Shown here one piece after another: positions 52,105 through 60,982 of a stretch of DNA of 64,000 bases. Source of the stretch: Fredinandcohnia humi (lineage in GTDB: Bacteria; Bacillota; Bacilli; Bacillales; Bacillaceae_L); contig NZ_LMBW01000008.1 in assembly GCF_001439915.1 (NCBI RefSeq), positions 148,735 through 212,734 on the forward strand. The letters run 5' to 3'. Each line of letters starts with the position of its first letter. Within the stretch, counting starts at the first letter, position 1. Below the pieces are notes generated by a model that saw only the letters and a list, made by a program, of their open reading frames with translations, made no database searches and was not told the DNA's origin. The position numbers and the translations under genes are program-made.

Positions 52105-52813
52105 TTAATTACTAACCTTTTTAATTTTTAACATTGAATTAGCATTTGTTTGAAATTCATATGGTACTTTGACTTCTTCGACTGTACAACCATTATCAGT
52201 AAGATAACTTTTAATTTTATCTAAATGCTCATATCGCTTTCCTTCTAAATCAACTAAAGGAAAGATACGAATTTCTTCTTTCGTAACCCTTAATAACTCT
52301 TTTAGCGTTTCAATGTGAAATTGATATTCTAATCTATCTGCATACATAAATAGAAAATGTGCAGATAGAAGAAGGTCAAATTCTGAATTCATAAAGGGTA
52401 AAGAAGGCAAAGTGACAGGAATGTACCGTTCACTTGATTTCTTCATATCATTAGAACAATCATGCAATGCACTTAAACTATGTGTTCTAAGAGCTTCTAT
52501 ATCATTGAAATACTCCCATTTATAATTGATTTTAGCTTTTTCCATATTTTCCATCGTATGTTCAATATCCTGAAGACCTTTATTTTTTAAGTCCTCACCC
52601 GAATGATAATATGCAATATCACAAGCTGTTATATCTAAACCTAATTTATTACCGACAGCAGTAAATGAACATGCCTGCTGGGCAATCAAGTATTTTCTTT
52701 CCTTGTAATTCTTTTTCGGAAAGTAAAAACATATCCATATACTCTTGATAGGTTCTACCAATAAAAATTATTCGTTCTAAATCTAACTTTGTACTCTGCT
52801 CAACTTTACTCAA
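52105..52813 (-). pseudogene. SAM-dependent methyltransferase, frameshifted
   Basis: A TTG at 52811-52813 after GAGGTGATTATAG begins SKVEQSTKLDLERIIFIGRT and reaches the motif-I stretch KKILDCPAG. Two bases are missing (or one added) near 52688, after which ACSFTAVGNKLGLDITACDI continues in another frame and runs intact to the stop at 52105 (FDLLLSAHFLFMYADRLEYQ, KELLRVTKEEIRIFPLVD). About 235 residues without the shift. The family's substrate is unknown. Broken or misread in the assembly. Confidence 0.75.
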
Positions 52814-52934
52814 CTATAATCACCTCAACTAAATGAATTAAATTTATACTATCATAACCATTTGGAAACGGTACCCTATTTTAACTTTCTTGTTGAGCTA
52901 ACCAGTACCGTTAGTTGAAGAACTTCAACATAAA

Positions 52935-52965
52935 GGTGCATTAATCCTTCTTGGATCAACGTACC
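52935..52965 (-). terminator. terminator-like hairpin, copy C of the repeated family
   Basis: GGTACGTTGATCC pairs with GGATTAATGCACC (13 positions, one mismatch, loop AAGAA), followed on the minus strand by TTTATGTTGAAGTT. It lies about 90 bases past the stop of the lipoprotein gene at 53053. Confidence 0.75.
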
Positions 52966-53052
52966 CATAACTTTAAGTATAACTATTCACAAATCATCAC
53001 TTGTACCTTAAATCAAAACTTTCACTTGTATCGTTCCATTCACTAACTCATC

Positions 53053-53376
53053 TTATGCATTCGTAGAAGGACTATTAACACGTAATGATTTATTGTGATA
53101 TCCGCCTTCTTGATCTAGTGTAGCGTCATTCGCACCAAAATCTACTACTCCGATATTTTTTGATTCCACATAATAACGAAAAGTGTCAATTTCCCCTATG
53201 TTATTCCCTTTGTTATTAAGCTGAATTTGATATGTTTCTTCTCCATTAGTTTGATGAACGGTTACTTCTGCTAACCAATTTTCACTTTCGCCAACAAACA
53301 CTAAGTCATTCTTATTCGTTTGGCACGCAGATAAAAGAGATACAAAAAATATGATTAGTACAAATAATTTTTGCAA
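53053..53376 (-). CDS. small lipoprotein, unknown
   Basis: 107 residues. Signal peptide QKLFVLIIFFVSLLSAC with the lipobox LSAC, then a polar, strand-rich body (NWLAEVTVHQTNGEETYQIQ). The start is a TTG about 9 bases after AGGAGAG. No family recognised; probably surface-anchored. Confidence 0.65.
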   Translation of the reverse strand: MQKLFVLIIFFVSLLSACQTNKNDLVFVGESENWLAEVTVHQTNGEETYQIQLNNKGNNIGEIDTFRYYVESKNIGVVDFGANDATLDQEGGYHNKSLRVNSPSTNA

Positions 53377-53446
53377 AACATTAACTCTCCTATAAATAAT
53401 TTTGTTATGACATTTATTCTTACCCTAACCTGGTGCTTTATTAAAA

Positions 53447-53476
53447 AAGCGACTGTTCCCGTTGAAACAATCGCTT
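53447..53476 (-). terminator. terminator at the end of the 53.5-54.0 kb membrane protein pair
   Basis: AAGCGATTGTT / AACAGTCGCTT stem (11 bp, one G-U) with an 8-base loop and TTTTTT on the minus strand, overlapping the stop at 53476. Confidence 0.85.
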
Positions 53477-53727
53477 CAGATATACCCTTTAATTGGCCTT
53501 GTTTCTTTCTTACTTATGAACCAAATAAATATCGTTAGAACAAGAAGTATGCCTGGAGTCAAACCAACATATTTCCAAGCATTATTTGCCCCTGAAAAAT
53601 AATATGCTATCGGTATGAATGTAATCGTACTAATCAGTAAGACTACCCAGGACTTTTTAACAATACCCACCAATAAAGCTGCAATTGAAACAAATAATGG
53701 AAGTTGTTGACGTGTTGGATGTACCAA
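53476..53727 (-). CDS. three-helix membrane protein, unknown
   Basis: 83 residues from a TTG at 53727, 5-6 bases after AAGGGTGA (the longer frame upstream lacks a site). Three hydrophobic segments (LPLFVSIAALLVGIV, WVVLLISTITFIPIAYYF, LTPGILLVLTIFIWFI) and a basic tail (KKETRPIKGYI). Follows the 90-residue membrane protein on the same strand, so they are probably co-transcribed. No family recognised. Confidence 0.55.
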   Translation of the reverse strand: MVHPTRQQLPLFVSIAALLVGIVKKSWVVLLISTITFIPIAYYFSGANNAWKYVGLTPGILLVLTIFIWFISKKETRPIKGYI

Positions 53728-53769
53728 AACATCACCCTTTAAGACTGATGCTCTGTACAAGAATACTTT

Positions 53770-54042
53770 TTATGCTCCGAACCCATGAGAGCCAATTATG
53801 ACTATTAACAATCCATAGCCTATAACACTTAGCGAAATCATTCCCATTCCAACATATTTTAAGGAACCACTTTCTTTTATTTTGACTCCTTTAACGCCTA
53901 ACATAAAACTTGTTATCCAAGTAGCTAGCCCTGTGAAGAAATAAGGGTTGAAAACTCCATTACTCCCTTGAGAACTCAAGAAAAATAGCAAAATCCCTGC
54001 TATGGCTAAAATAAAAGATAACAGTCCATATTTTCCCTTCAA
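53770..54042 (-). CDS. three-helix membrane protein, unknown
   Basis: 90 residues, TTG start behind GAGAGGG. Helices at about 5-22, 33-50 and 65-85, with a glycine-rich last helix (YGLLIVIIGSHGFGA). Likely partner of the gene downstream. No family recognised. Confidence 0.6.
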   Translation of the reverse strand: MKGKYGLLSFILAIAGILLFFLSSQGSNGVFNPYFFTGLATWITSFMLGVKGVKIKESGSLKYVGMGMISLSVIGYGLLIVIIGSHGFGA

Positions 54043-54198
54043 AGTATCTTCATCCCTCTCTATTATGTTATTTGTTAATTCTGAATTTATTGTCTAATTC
54101 AAATAGTATAACATAATTACTTACTCACTAAAGCAACAAAGTTTACGAAAACAGCCTTAAACTAACCTGCAGCGTTTGTTCAATAAGCATAAGAAGTT

Positions 54199-54735
54199 TT
54201 ATATTACCTTTTTTCCAATCCAGTGGGCAAAAAATATAACAGGGAAAATTAAGAACATAAAAGGTATGCTGGCATATATAGTATTCCAAGTTATGACTTG
54301 ATTTTCAAATAATGAATTAAGCAATATGATGCTGTAAGGAAGGACTACAACTATTGATGTTATTACGCCAGGTGTAATGGAATGAAGAAAAATAGCCTGG
54401 CCCACATGAGTAAATACATGTAGAAAGAAAATCATTATTATTACCGTAAAAAAATAAATATTGCCGAGTGGACCATGATTAATATATTGACTTGCCATAT
54501 AAGTTGAACTGCTAACAAATACAAAAATAACTAATACTGCGACTGAAAATTGTGCCGTCGACATTGAAAATTGTTTTATAACTTTATCGGCAATTTTTTT
54601 CGGCAACTTGTCATAAATAGCATTTGAGTTCTTATCCAACCACTTTTCAATCATAATGATTTCTTCCGAATCATGAAGAACAAATATAATTGGAAATAGC
54701 CATATAAGTGTTTGCAGATTAAGCCATTGTTCCAT
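54199..54735 (-). CDS. HXXEE-domain membrane protein
   Basis: 178 residues. The family motif H-x-x-E-E is HDSEE in IIFVLHDSEEIIMIEKWL; the later conserved histidines are in FLHVFTHVGQAIFLH and FFAHWIGKKV. About five to six hydrophobic helices. The family is predicted to be membrane metalloproteins of unknown activity. The start is the ATG at 54735, 9 bases after GGAGG. Confidence 0.85.
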   Translation of the reverse strand: MEQWLNLQTLIWLFPIIFVLHDSEEIIMIEKWLDKNSNAIYDKLPKKIADKVIKQFSMSTAQFSVAVLVIFVFVSSSTYMASQYINHGPLGNIYFFTVIIMIFFLHVFTHVGQAIFLHSITPGVITSIVVVLPYSIILLNSLFENQVITWNTIYASIPFMFLIFPVIFFAHWIGKKVI

Positions 54736-54790
54736 GATCTCTTCCTCCACTCTGTCTATCTTTTTTTAATTAGTTGCACCCCCTACTAGT

Positions 54791-55291
54791 CTATTTAAGA
54801 AGAATACTTCTTAAGAATTCTATTTTTCTACTATCTTTATTGTTATTTTGATCTGCTCGATAACTGTCTTTAGATGAAGCCTCGTAGATACATAAATATT
54901 GAGCAGGATTGGGTAAATAATATTTTACGTCTTCCATTTGATGAATTTCTAAATCCTTTAATCGTACCCCCGCGAAGTTCGGTAAAGTGTCGATAATACC
55001 AAACTCAACTGATAATGCCCCATTTGAAAACTCATGTTCATGCAAATCAATAAGACTATATTGCATCCAAAGCATGATTTTCACAATCTCACTCCAGTTA
55101 TATATAGATAATTCGGGTGGCACTTCCCACCCTCTTTCATCACCAGGTACATGAATATCTAGGTCTTGAGCATACCAACTCTTTTCGGTAATGACCTCTA
55201 AACCAACAGATCCCATTAACAATGGAATAATATCAATATCATTTAGTTTTTTTGTAATTTTAATAAATTCATCGAACTTGGGATTATCCAT
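54791..55291 (-). CDS. nucleotidyltransferase-like protein
   Basis: 166 residues. LLMGSVGLEVITEKSWYAQD then LDIHVPGD gives the G-S-x(n)-D-x-D-x-H pattern of nucleotidyltransferase-fold proteins (like a MNT or Abi-type enzyme), followed by a second acidic strand (LSVEFGIIDT) and a helical end (DSYRADQNNNKDSRKIEFLR). The exact reaction is unknown. GGAGGGG precedes the ATG by 5-6 bases. Confidence 0.65.
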   Translation of the reverse strand: MDNPKFDEFIKITKKLNDIDIIPLLMGSVGLEVITEKSWYAQDLDIHVPGDERGWEVPPELSIYNWSEIVKIMLWMQYSLIDLHEHEFSNGALSVEFGIIDTLPNFAGVRLKDLEIHQMEDVKYYLPNPAQYLCIYEASSKDSYRADQNNNKDSRKIEFLRSILLK

Positions 55292-55323
55292 TTGCCCCTC
55301 CGTTTTTTCAAAATTTCATATGC

Positions 55324-55757
55324 TTAGACACTAATAAGCTCTATTAAACTTTTAGGAACAAGACGTAACTTACCATTTTGAAACTCGCTTAATGGCTTCC
55401 AATAGATCTTAAATATCGATCCATCGTCTTCAACGCCTTCTAACAAATCAGACTGATAGAAGGAATTATCAACAAATGTAGCATCGTATACCATAACCAA
55501 TTCATGCCCGTATCACCTTTGTATGTAAATATATTTTCTAGTGTTCCTAAATATTTTATCTCCGTGATGTCTGCCTGTATTTCTTCTTTGACTTCTCGAA
55601 TTAAAGCTGTAGAGCTTGATTCCCCAAATTCAATTCCTCCCCCGATTGGTCGATAATAGTATTCCTTTTTTACGGAGTCATACCCCTAGGCTACAAGGAT
55701 GGAGTCGTTTCTCTTAAATATACAAATAACGATAGGTCTGATTACACCTTTTTTCAA
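55324..55757 (-). pseudogene. NUDIX hydrolase, copy 2, with nonsense codon and frameshift
   Basis: Starts at a TTG (55755-55757) after AGGCGGG, KKGVIRPIVICIFKRNDSIL then TAG where copy 1 has a Glu codon. The frame continues YDSVKKEYYYRPIGGGIEFG and the NUDIX box EVKEEIQAD, loses one G near 55512 (GATACGGG followed by CATGAA), and ends intact at the stop 55324-55326 (KSLIELISV). It is a close paralogue of copy 1 at 48621-49058. The catalytic residues of the box remain, but the gene cannot be read. Confidence 0.8.
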
Positions 55758-55931
55758 TCAAATCCCGCCTCTTTATTAAGTCCATAGAATCTATTACAAA
55801 GGATATTTTATTATTAATTGCTTTTTTTGGAAATAACTCTAAATATATTTTAAAAAATAAGAGAAGAATAATTATGTCACGTATAAATCATCACATATTT
55901 TAGAAATAGCCTTGAAAGGCGGTCTTATACC

Positions 55932-57125
55932 ATGGGTAAGAAAAAAGGTAAACTATGGACAAACCAATATGTAATTATTATTTTATTGTCTTTAGTTATG
56001 TTCGCTTCATTTTATATGATTACAGCAGGTTTCCCCATTTTTGTATCAACTATTAGTGATAATCCCGCAATTGCAGGAATCATGACCACAACTTTAATGG
56101 TAGCATCACTAATTACGCGCTTCTTTGCAAGTGTCATTATCCAAAAAGTAAATATGAAATTGCTCCTTATTATTTCCCTCCTTTATTTTTTGGGGACAAT
56201 CGGTCTTACTTTTGTAAACGACTCTATCGGATTTTTAATATTCATTAGAGCACTTCAAGGTATTGGATTTAGTATGCTTACGATTTTAGTCTTTACGATG
56301 TCAAGTAATATTGTTCCTAAATCTCGGTTAGGTGAGGGCATTGTATTTTTCGCAATGTCTACAAGCGTTGGAACGACAATGGGGCCACTAATTGCAATAT
56401 CTTATCTTGCAAAGTTTTCATTCCAGTCCATGATGATGTTAACTCTGGGTCTTATGTCTTTTTCATTTTTGTGCAGTTTTTTCACAAAAAATACGGTTAT
56501 AGAAGAAAAGGAAAGTTCAAAGGAAACAAACAAAGAACCTTTCTATAAGTACATGTTCGATAAGCGTGTCCTTCTTCCATGTATTCTGGTTTCATTAAAT
56601 TATATTACAATTGCAGGGACAGTCAACTTTATGGGGGCGTTTGGAAAAGAAATTAATGTTGGCGGAAAGATTTCGCAGTTTTTTATCGCACAAGGAATTG
56701 CAATGGTATTAGTTCGATCTTTCTCTGGTAAAATTTTCGATAGATTCGGTCACAGAATCCTTATTATTCCAGCGGCTATTTCAGGGACCGGAGGTTTAAT
56801 CTTATTAGGCTTTTCTACTACTATGTGGATGGTTTGGGTTTCAGGGGTATTATTTGGAATCGCATTTGCGATAATCCATCCAATTATCCAAGCTTGGGCA
56901 TTAACTCTTGTTCCACCCGAGAAAAAAGCAACAGCCAATTCTATGCTCCTTATTTTTATAGATGCTGGTCTAGCTATTGGATCAGTAGGTCTTGGGTTTT
57001 TAGCTAAAAGTGTTGGGTACGGCATGACTTTTAGTTATTCTGCAGCTTTTATGATAATTATTTTGTTAGTGTATCTAATTGGGAGTAGGAAAACGGTGAA
57101 ATTGGAAGCTAATAAGGCAAAATAA
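55932..57125 (+). CDS. MFS transporter, drug efflux type
   Basis: 397 residues, 12 helices. The N-terminus is basic (GKKKGKLWTNQY), motif A lies in FASVIIQKVNMKLLLIISL, motif C-like GTTMGPLIAISYLAKF, and the cytoplasmic loop after helix 6 is EEKESSKETNKEPFYKY. The substrate is unknown. AAAGGCGG precedes the ATG. No regulator lies next to it. Confidence 0.85.
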   Translation: MGKKKGKLWTNQYVIIILLSLVMFASFYMITAGFPIFVSTISDNPAIAGIMTTTLMVASLITRFFASVIIQKVNMKLLLIISLLYFLGTIGLTFVNDSIGFLIFIRALQGIGFSMLTILVFTMSSNIVPKSRLGEGIVFFAMSTSVGTTMGPLIAISYLAKFSFQSMMMLTLGLMSFSFLCSFFTKNTVIEEKESSKETNKEPFYKYMFDKRVLLPCILVSLNYITIAGTVNFMGAFGKEINVGGKISQFFIAQGIAMVLVRSFSGKIFDRFGHRILIIPAAISGTGGLILLGFSTTMWMVWVSGVLFGIAFAIIHPIIQAWALTLVPPEKKATANSMLLIFIDAGLAIGSVGLGFLAKSVGYGMTFSYSAAFMIIILLVYLIGSRKTVKLEANKAK

Positions 57126-57171
57126 TCCTAAGGTAAACAATACATACGAACGGAATAAAACAAAACAAACC

Positions 57172-57212
57172 GGGGCTGTGCCAGTGTCAAAATTAACTTA
57201 TGGGACAGCCTC
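57172..57212. repeat. inverted repeat after the MFS gene
   Basis: GGGGCTGT and ACAGCCTC pair (one G-U) across a 25-base spacer that includes CAAAATTAACTTATGG. It may be a weak terminator for the MFS gene or a small mobile-element end; no T run follows on the plus strand and none of the flanks shows a target duplication that I can see. Confidence 0.3.
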
Positions 57213-57263
57213 TACTTGACTAAAGAAAATTTTGGTATAATCCCTTCAATTTAACCATTGATT

Positions 57264-57770
57264 TTATATAGACACGGAGTAGACATACACTTCTTTTCCC
57301 CATTTGTTTATCGTTTTCATCACCTGCATACCAATTCGTTCTGCTACTTTAGTTGAAGGAATATTGTTTACATCGGGCAATGAGACTATCCTGCTAAATT
57401 TTAATTGTTCAAACCCGTAATGCTTACAAGCTAAAGCTGCTTCTGTTGCATATCCTTTCCCCCAAGCACGGCGAGCAAATAAATAACCTATCTCCATCTC
57501 CATTACACCATCTACTTCCTGAGGTACAATTCCGCATTGTCCAAGAAATTCCCTAGTTACTTTATCTTCTACTATCCACAAACCTACCCCATATTCATCA
57601 TAATTTTTTTGGGTCCATTTAATCCATTCCATTGTTTCACTTTCGTCTTTGGTTGAAGGATAATACTCCATTGCTACTGGATCTGAAAAGATTTCCAACA
57701 AATTTCTAGTATCATCTTTAGTCATTCTTCTTAAAATTAGTCTTTCAGAAGATATAACTGGATTGTCCAT
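57264..57770 (-). CDS. GNAT N-acetyltransferase, RimJ/RimL type
   Basis: 168 residues. RLILRRMTKDDTRNLLEIFS, GIVPQEVDGVMEMEIGYLFA, the acetyl-CoA loop ARRAWGKGYATEAALACKHY and LPDVNNIPSTKVAERIGMQV. AGGAGG precedes the ATG. This subgroup acts on protein N-termini or antibiotics; substrate unknown. Confidence 0.87.
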   Translation of the reverse strand: MDNPVISSERLILRRMTKDDTRNLLEIFSDPVAMEYYPSTKDESETMEWIKWTQKNYDEYGVGLWIVEDKVTREFLGQCGIVPQEVDGVMEMEIGYLFARRAWGKGYATEAALACKHYGFEQLKFSRIVSLPDVNNIPSTKVAERIGMQVMKTINKWGKEVYVYSVSI

Positions 57771-57873
57771 TATTTAATCCTCCTGCGCTTTTTTTATATT
57801 CAATTATAATATTAATAGTTATCAATGATTCCCCCTAAAGATGCTGCTTTAATAATAGGCTCTTTCATAATTT

Positions 57874-58224
57874 CTAAGATTTGCTGTTTATTTCCCTCCA
57901 ACTGTTTTCTTTATATCTAAAGTGCCAATCCTCTCCTGTGACCCCTATACTGCCACCTGAACCTCTTGACATCAAAACAGATGGAATTAGACCAAATGAA
58001 TATTGCTTTTGTTCGATGACGAGCGATTTAAATTTCATGTCTTTTGAAACTTTATAATTGCTTATTCCTCCCAAAAACCCTTTTGAATCAACTGTTTCAC
58101 TTATATAGCCATTAGGAGTGGTTAGCCTGACATATGCATCCCATTGTTTAAATGCCTTTTGGCTATAATAAGCAGAAATAGTGAAATTGAAAATGTTCAA
58201 AACAACAAATACGAAAAATAAATT
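57874..58224 (-). pseudogene. protein of unknown family, apparently missing its 5' end
   Basis: The frame encodes a hydrophobic segment (FFNLFFVFVVLNIFNFTISA) then a strand-rich body ending EDWHFRYKENSWREINSKS. The reading frame continues back into the T run of a terminator (58225-58256), with no start codon or ribosome binding site; the only codon that could start, a TTG at 58200, lies in the hydrophobic stretch. A 5' deletion placing the gene behind the terminator explains this. No family recognised. Confidence 0.45.
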
Positions 58225-58256
58225 AAAAAAAGCTATTCCCCTTCTTGAAGAATAGC
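58225..58256 (-). terminator. terminator of the 48-residue membrane protein gene
   Basis: GCTATTC / GAATAGC stem (7 bp) with an 11-base loop, followed on the minus strand by TTTTTTT. Confidence 0.8.
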
Positions 58257-58331
58257 AACCAATCGTTTTATTTAGAAAATCAAAGTGAAGTTTCCTTTAA
58301 TCCGACTAGAAGCGAAATACTCAGCACCCGT

Positions 58332-58478
58332 TTAATTAAATAAGCTAAATGCAAATGCAATTAGATAAAGTGGCACTCCCACAAGTAACATTCCTGCCAA
58401 AACGTAACATATACTTTTAATGATAAATTTCAAGACATCGTAGATTGCCCCAGCTAAATCATCAATAAATTTTCTCAT
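58332..58478 (-). CDS. 48-residue membrane protein
   Basis: The ATG follows GAGGAG by 8 bases. A short amphipathic N-terminus (RKFIDDLAGAIYDVLKFIIK) is followed by a hydrophobic helix (ICYVLAGMLLVGVPLYLIAF). The terminator at 58225 belongs to it. No family recognised, but it looks like a real small membrane protein gene. Confidence 0.6.
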   Translation of the reverse strand: MRKFIDDLAGAIYDVLKFIIKSICYVLAGMLLVGVPLYLIAFAFSLFN

Positions 58479-58596
58479 TGATATCTCCTCATTTATGTCT
58501 AATTCTTGTTCCCCAGGGTATCTTAATTCTCAATTGTTCTTCAAATAATTCCTGCCAATTCCACTATTCTGGTCCGTTAAATAACTTCAACAAAAT

Positions 58597-58626
58597 GGGG
58601 CATTAATCCTTCTTGGATCAACACAC
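58597..58626 (-). terminator. terminator-like hairpin, copy D of the repeated family
   Basis: TTGATCC pairs with GGATTAA (extends with G-U and U-G pairs) around AAGAA, with CCCC then ATTTTGTTGAAGTT on the minus strand. It abuts the stop of the methyltransferase at 58631. Confidence 0.75.
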
Positions 58627-58630
58627 TTTA

Positions 58631-59227
58631 TCACTTTATACAACTGGAAATAAACATTGAGGCATCTTGGTTCATAAAAATACGATTTCCATGATAGAAT
58701 GTCTTAACTTCTACTGATTTAAATCCAACTTCAGATAATCCTTTCTTCAGTTCCTCATGCGAAAAACCGTTATGAACTTTTGGATGACTTATTTTATCGT
58801 TTTTGTCAAATTCAACAATAATTAGCTTACCACCATGATTTAAAAGATTGAACAATACTTGTAAGATTTTATTAGTATCGGGAATATGAAGAAGGACTAG
58901 CGACAGTAAAACGATGTCAGCCTTAAGTTCAGGCGTTTCTTGAGTAAAGTCCGAAAACAGTACTTTTGAATTGGTAATTCCTTTATGAGAAATTTTAACT
59001 TCCGCAACTTTCAACATTTGCTTCGATGAATCTACCAACAAAATAGAATCTACTAAGTCTGTTAATTCTAAACTAATTAGACCAGTTCCGCTCCCATAGT
59101 CAATTAAAGATTTTGATTCACTATTTCGTAATTCTGGTCTTACTTCCTTCACGATAACTTTAGCTATTTCAATTCTATCTTCTGTATCATATCTTTTTGC
59201 CATCTGTTCAAAAACGTTATTTTCCAT
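58631..59227 (-). CDS. class I SAM-dependent methyltransferase
   Basis: 198 residues. Motif I SLIDYGSGTGLISLELTDLV (about 40-59), motif II ILLVDSSKQMLKVAEV, motif IV ADIVLLSLVLLHIPDTNKIL, and the post-IV strand GGKLIIVEFDKNDKI. MenG/COQ5-like outline, but short. Substrate unknown. GAGGGAG precedes the ATG. Confidence 0.85.
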   Translation of the reverse strand: MENNVFEQMAKRYDTEDRIEIAKVIVKEVRPELRNSESKSLIDYGSGTGLISLELTDLVDSILLVDSSKQMLKVAEVKISHKGITNSKVLFSDFTQETPELKADIVLLSLVLLHIPDTNKILQVLFNLLNHGGKLIIVEFDKNDKISHPKVHNGFSHEELKKGLSEVGFKSVEVKTFYHGNRIFMNQDASMFISSCIK

Positions 59228-59263
59228 ATTTCACTCCCTCATTTATTTAGATTAAAGCTGTAA

Positions 59264-59689
59264 TTATCTTTTATCTGTGGTATTGCGACGTTCAATTAGA
59301 AAAGAAATACAATAAGAAATTATTAAAATCATCCCTATTAGGAATGCAATAAAGAAGCCAAGCATACCTTGCATACCGACCCATCCAATTGTAAATGTAA
59401 GAAAAAATAATATATAACAAAAACCAACCAAAATGATAGCTACAGGAACGTTATACGGAAAGGATCTTTTCCAACCGATTGCTAAAAAAGCAGAAATAAT
59501 TAGTATGGCAATTGAGATAATAATATGCAGTGACCCCCACCTGAATCCCGCTCGTAACTGTGCATCTTCACCAAAGTCAGGTGAATTGTATAGGTCATAT
59601 AGTGTGATGTATGCAGTAATGACCGCCGTCAATACAACTAATATGAAAATAATCCAGTTAATTGCTTTCAGGTTATTTTTATTCTTCAT
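59264..59689 (-). CDS. four-helix membrane protein, unknown
   Basis: 141 residues. Four hydrophobic helices (about 9-30, 50-70, 76-98, 104-130) with a polar insert after helix 1 (LYDLYNSPDFGEDAQLRAGF) and a basic tail (IERRNTTDKR). GGGGG precedes the ATG by 6 bases. It lies 36 bases upstream of the methyltransferase gene on the same strand. No family recognised. Confidence 0.65.
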   Translation of the reverse strand: MKNKNNLKAINWIIFILVVLTAVITAYITLYDLYNSPDFGEDAQLRAGFRWGSLHIIISIAILIISAFLAIGWKRSFPYNVPVAIILVGFCYILFFLTFTIGWVGMQGMLGFFIAFLIGMILIISYCISFLIERRNTTDKR

Positions 59690-59881
59690 CTAGAATCCCC
59701 CAAAATTTAACAAATTCTTCATTCCAGAAAAAGCCATTGGTTTATTTCTATGTCCCAACATACATTAATGGGCATCTCACATATTTGTCATTCATCCGTT
59801 TTTATAAAAAGCACTGATTCTTACCCTATTTCCCAAATCACCAAAAAGGAATAATCGATTTACTTATAACTTCAACAAAAA

Positions 59882-59912
59882 GGGTACTTCTCCTTCTTCA
59901 AGAAAAGTACCC
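59882..59912 (-). terminator. terminator-like hairpin, copy E of the repeated family
   Basis: GGGTACTTTTCTT pairs with AGGAGAAGTACCC (13 bp with G-U pairs, loop GAAGA), followed on the minus strand by TTTTTGTTGAAGTTAT, the same tail as copies B to D. Apart from this the gap 59690-60030 holds nothing that can be supported. Confidence 0.75.
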
Positions 59913-60030
59913 GATTATTTAAATACATGTCTTCACTAACTAGTTAACCCTACCCCATTTGTTGAATAGGGAGTTCAACTAAAAAGTGTTACCTTCAATG
60001 GGTCAGCATATCAGTTATGTATTATTCTAT

Positions 60031-60982
60031 TTATATTTTAAGAACAATCTTACCCTTTGTACGTCCACTCTCAATGTGCTGGTGAGCCTTTACAATCTGT
60101 TCCAAAGGGAAGCATTTCTCAATAACGGGTCTTAATTTTTCTTCCTCCACAAGACAACATAAAAAATCCAGATCTTTATTATTTGGTTTCGCAAGATGAA
60201 TCTTTGCTTTCTTGCGACCTATTAATGAACTTATCATTAATTGAACCGGGTGGTATTTAGGGTAAAATAGATGTTCTGTAATATAAACACCCTTCTCGGT
60301 TAAAGAGCGTAAACAACTGAAAAAAGTCCGCTTTCCAACTGCATCCAGAATAACATCGTACTTATTTCCATTATCAGCGAAATCTCCCTTGGTATAATCA
60401 AGAACGTAATGGGCCCCCAGTTCCTTAACCCAATCAAGATTGGGGGTACTACAAACAGCAGTTACCTCAGCCCCAAAGTATTTTGCAAGTTGAACAGCAA
60501 AGTGCCCTACCCCGCCTGAAGCGCCATATATTAAGACTCTTTGTCCTTCCTTTACCTGTGCTACATCTCGCAATGCTTGTAGCGCAGTTTGGGCAGCACA
60601 TGGTATAGCTGCAGCCTCCTCAAAAGTTACGTTTTTCGGCTTATGACTCAGGAAATTCTCACTTGGTGATACATATTCAGAATGGGATCCGAAACAACTC
60701 CCGAAAACATGATCACCTACCTTAAATCTGTGTACGTTTTTACCTACCGCCTCAATCGTACCCGCAACATTCTATACCCAGTATGGAATTTTTAGGTTTT
60801 GTTAGTCCATTATCTAACCTTGTAGGCAAATAGCCTTTTCGGTACAAATAGTCTAATGCATTGACCGACGCACTGTGCACTCTAATCAGCACTCTATCAT
60901 CATCCTTGATGGATGGCTGTTCGACTTCCTTTATCTCCATTACTTCAGGGGGGCCATAGGTCGTATAAATAGCTGCTTTCAC
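60031..60982 (-). pseudogene. NAD(P)-dependent quinone oxidoreductase / zinc-type alcohol dehydrogenase, frameshifted
   Basis: The GTG at 60982, behind AAGGAGG, starts KAAIYTTYGPPEVMEIKEVE and reads to LGIEC; one extra T near 60769 then shifts the frame (TGC-GGG read as C-G-Y-D-stop). In the next frame GTIEAVGKNVHRFKVGDHVF continues without break to the stop at 60031, including the Rossmann motif IYGASGGVGHFAVQLAKYFG. About 316 residues in all. Enzymes of this type reduce quinones or enones with NADPH. A T-run indel, so error or decay. Confidence 0.85.

Noticed and set aside
57172-57212. Insertion sequence or MITE
   Set aside because: Only one short inverted repeat and no transposase or target duplication seen; left as a plain inverted repeat.
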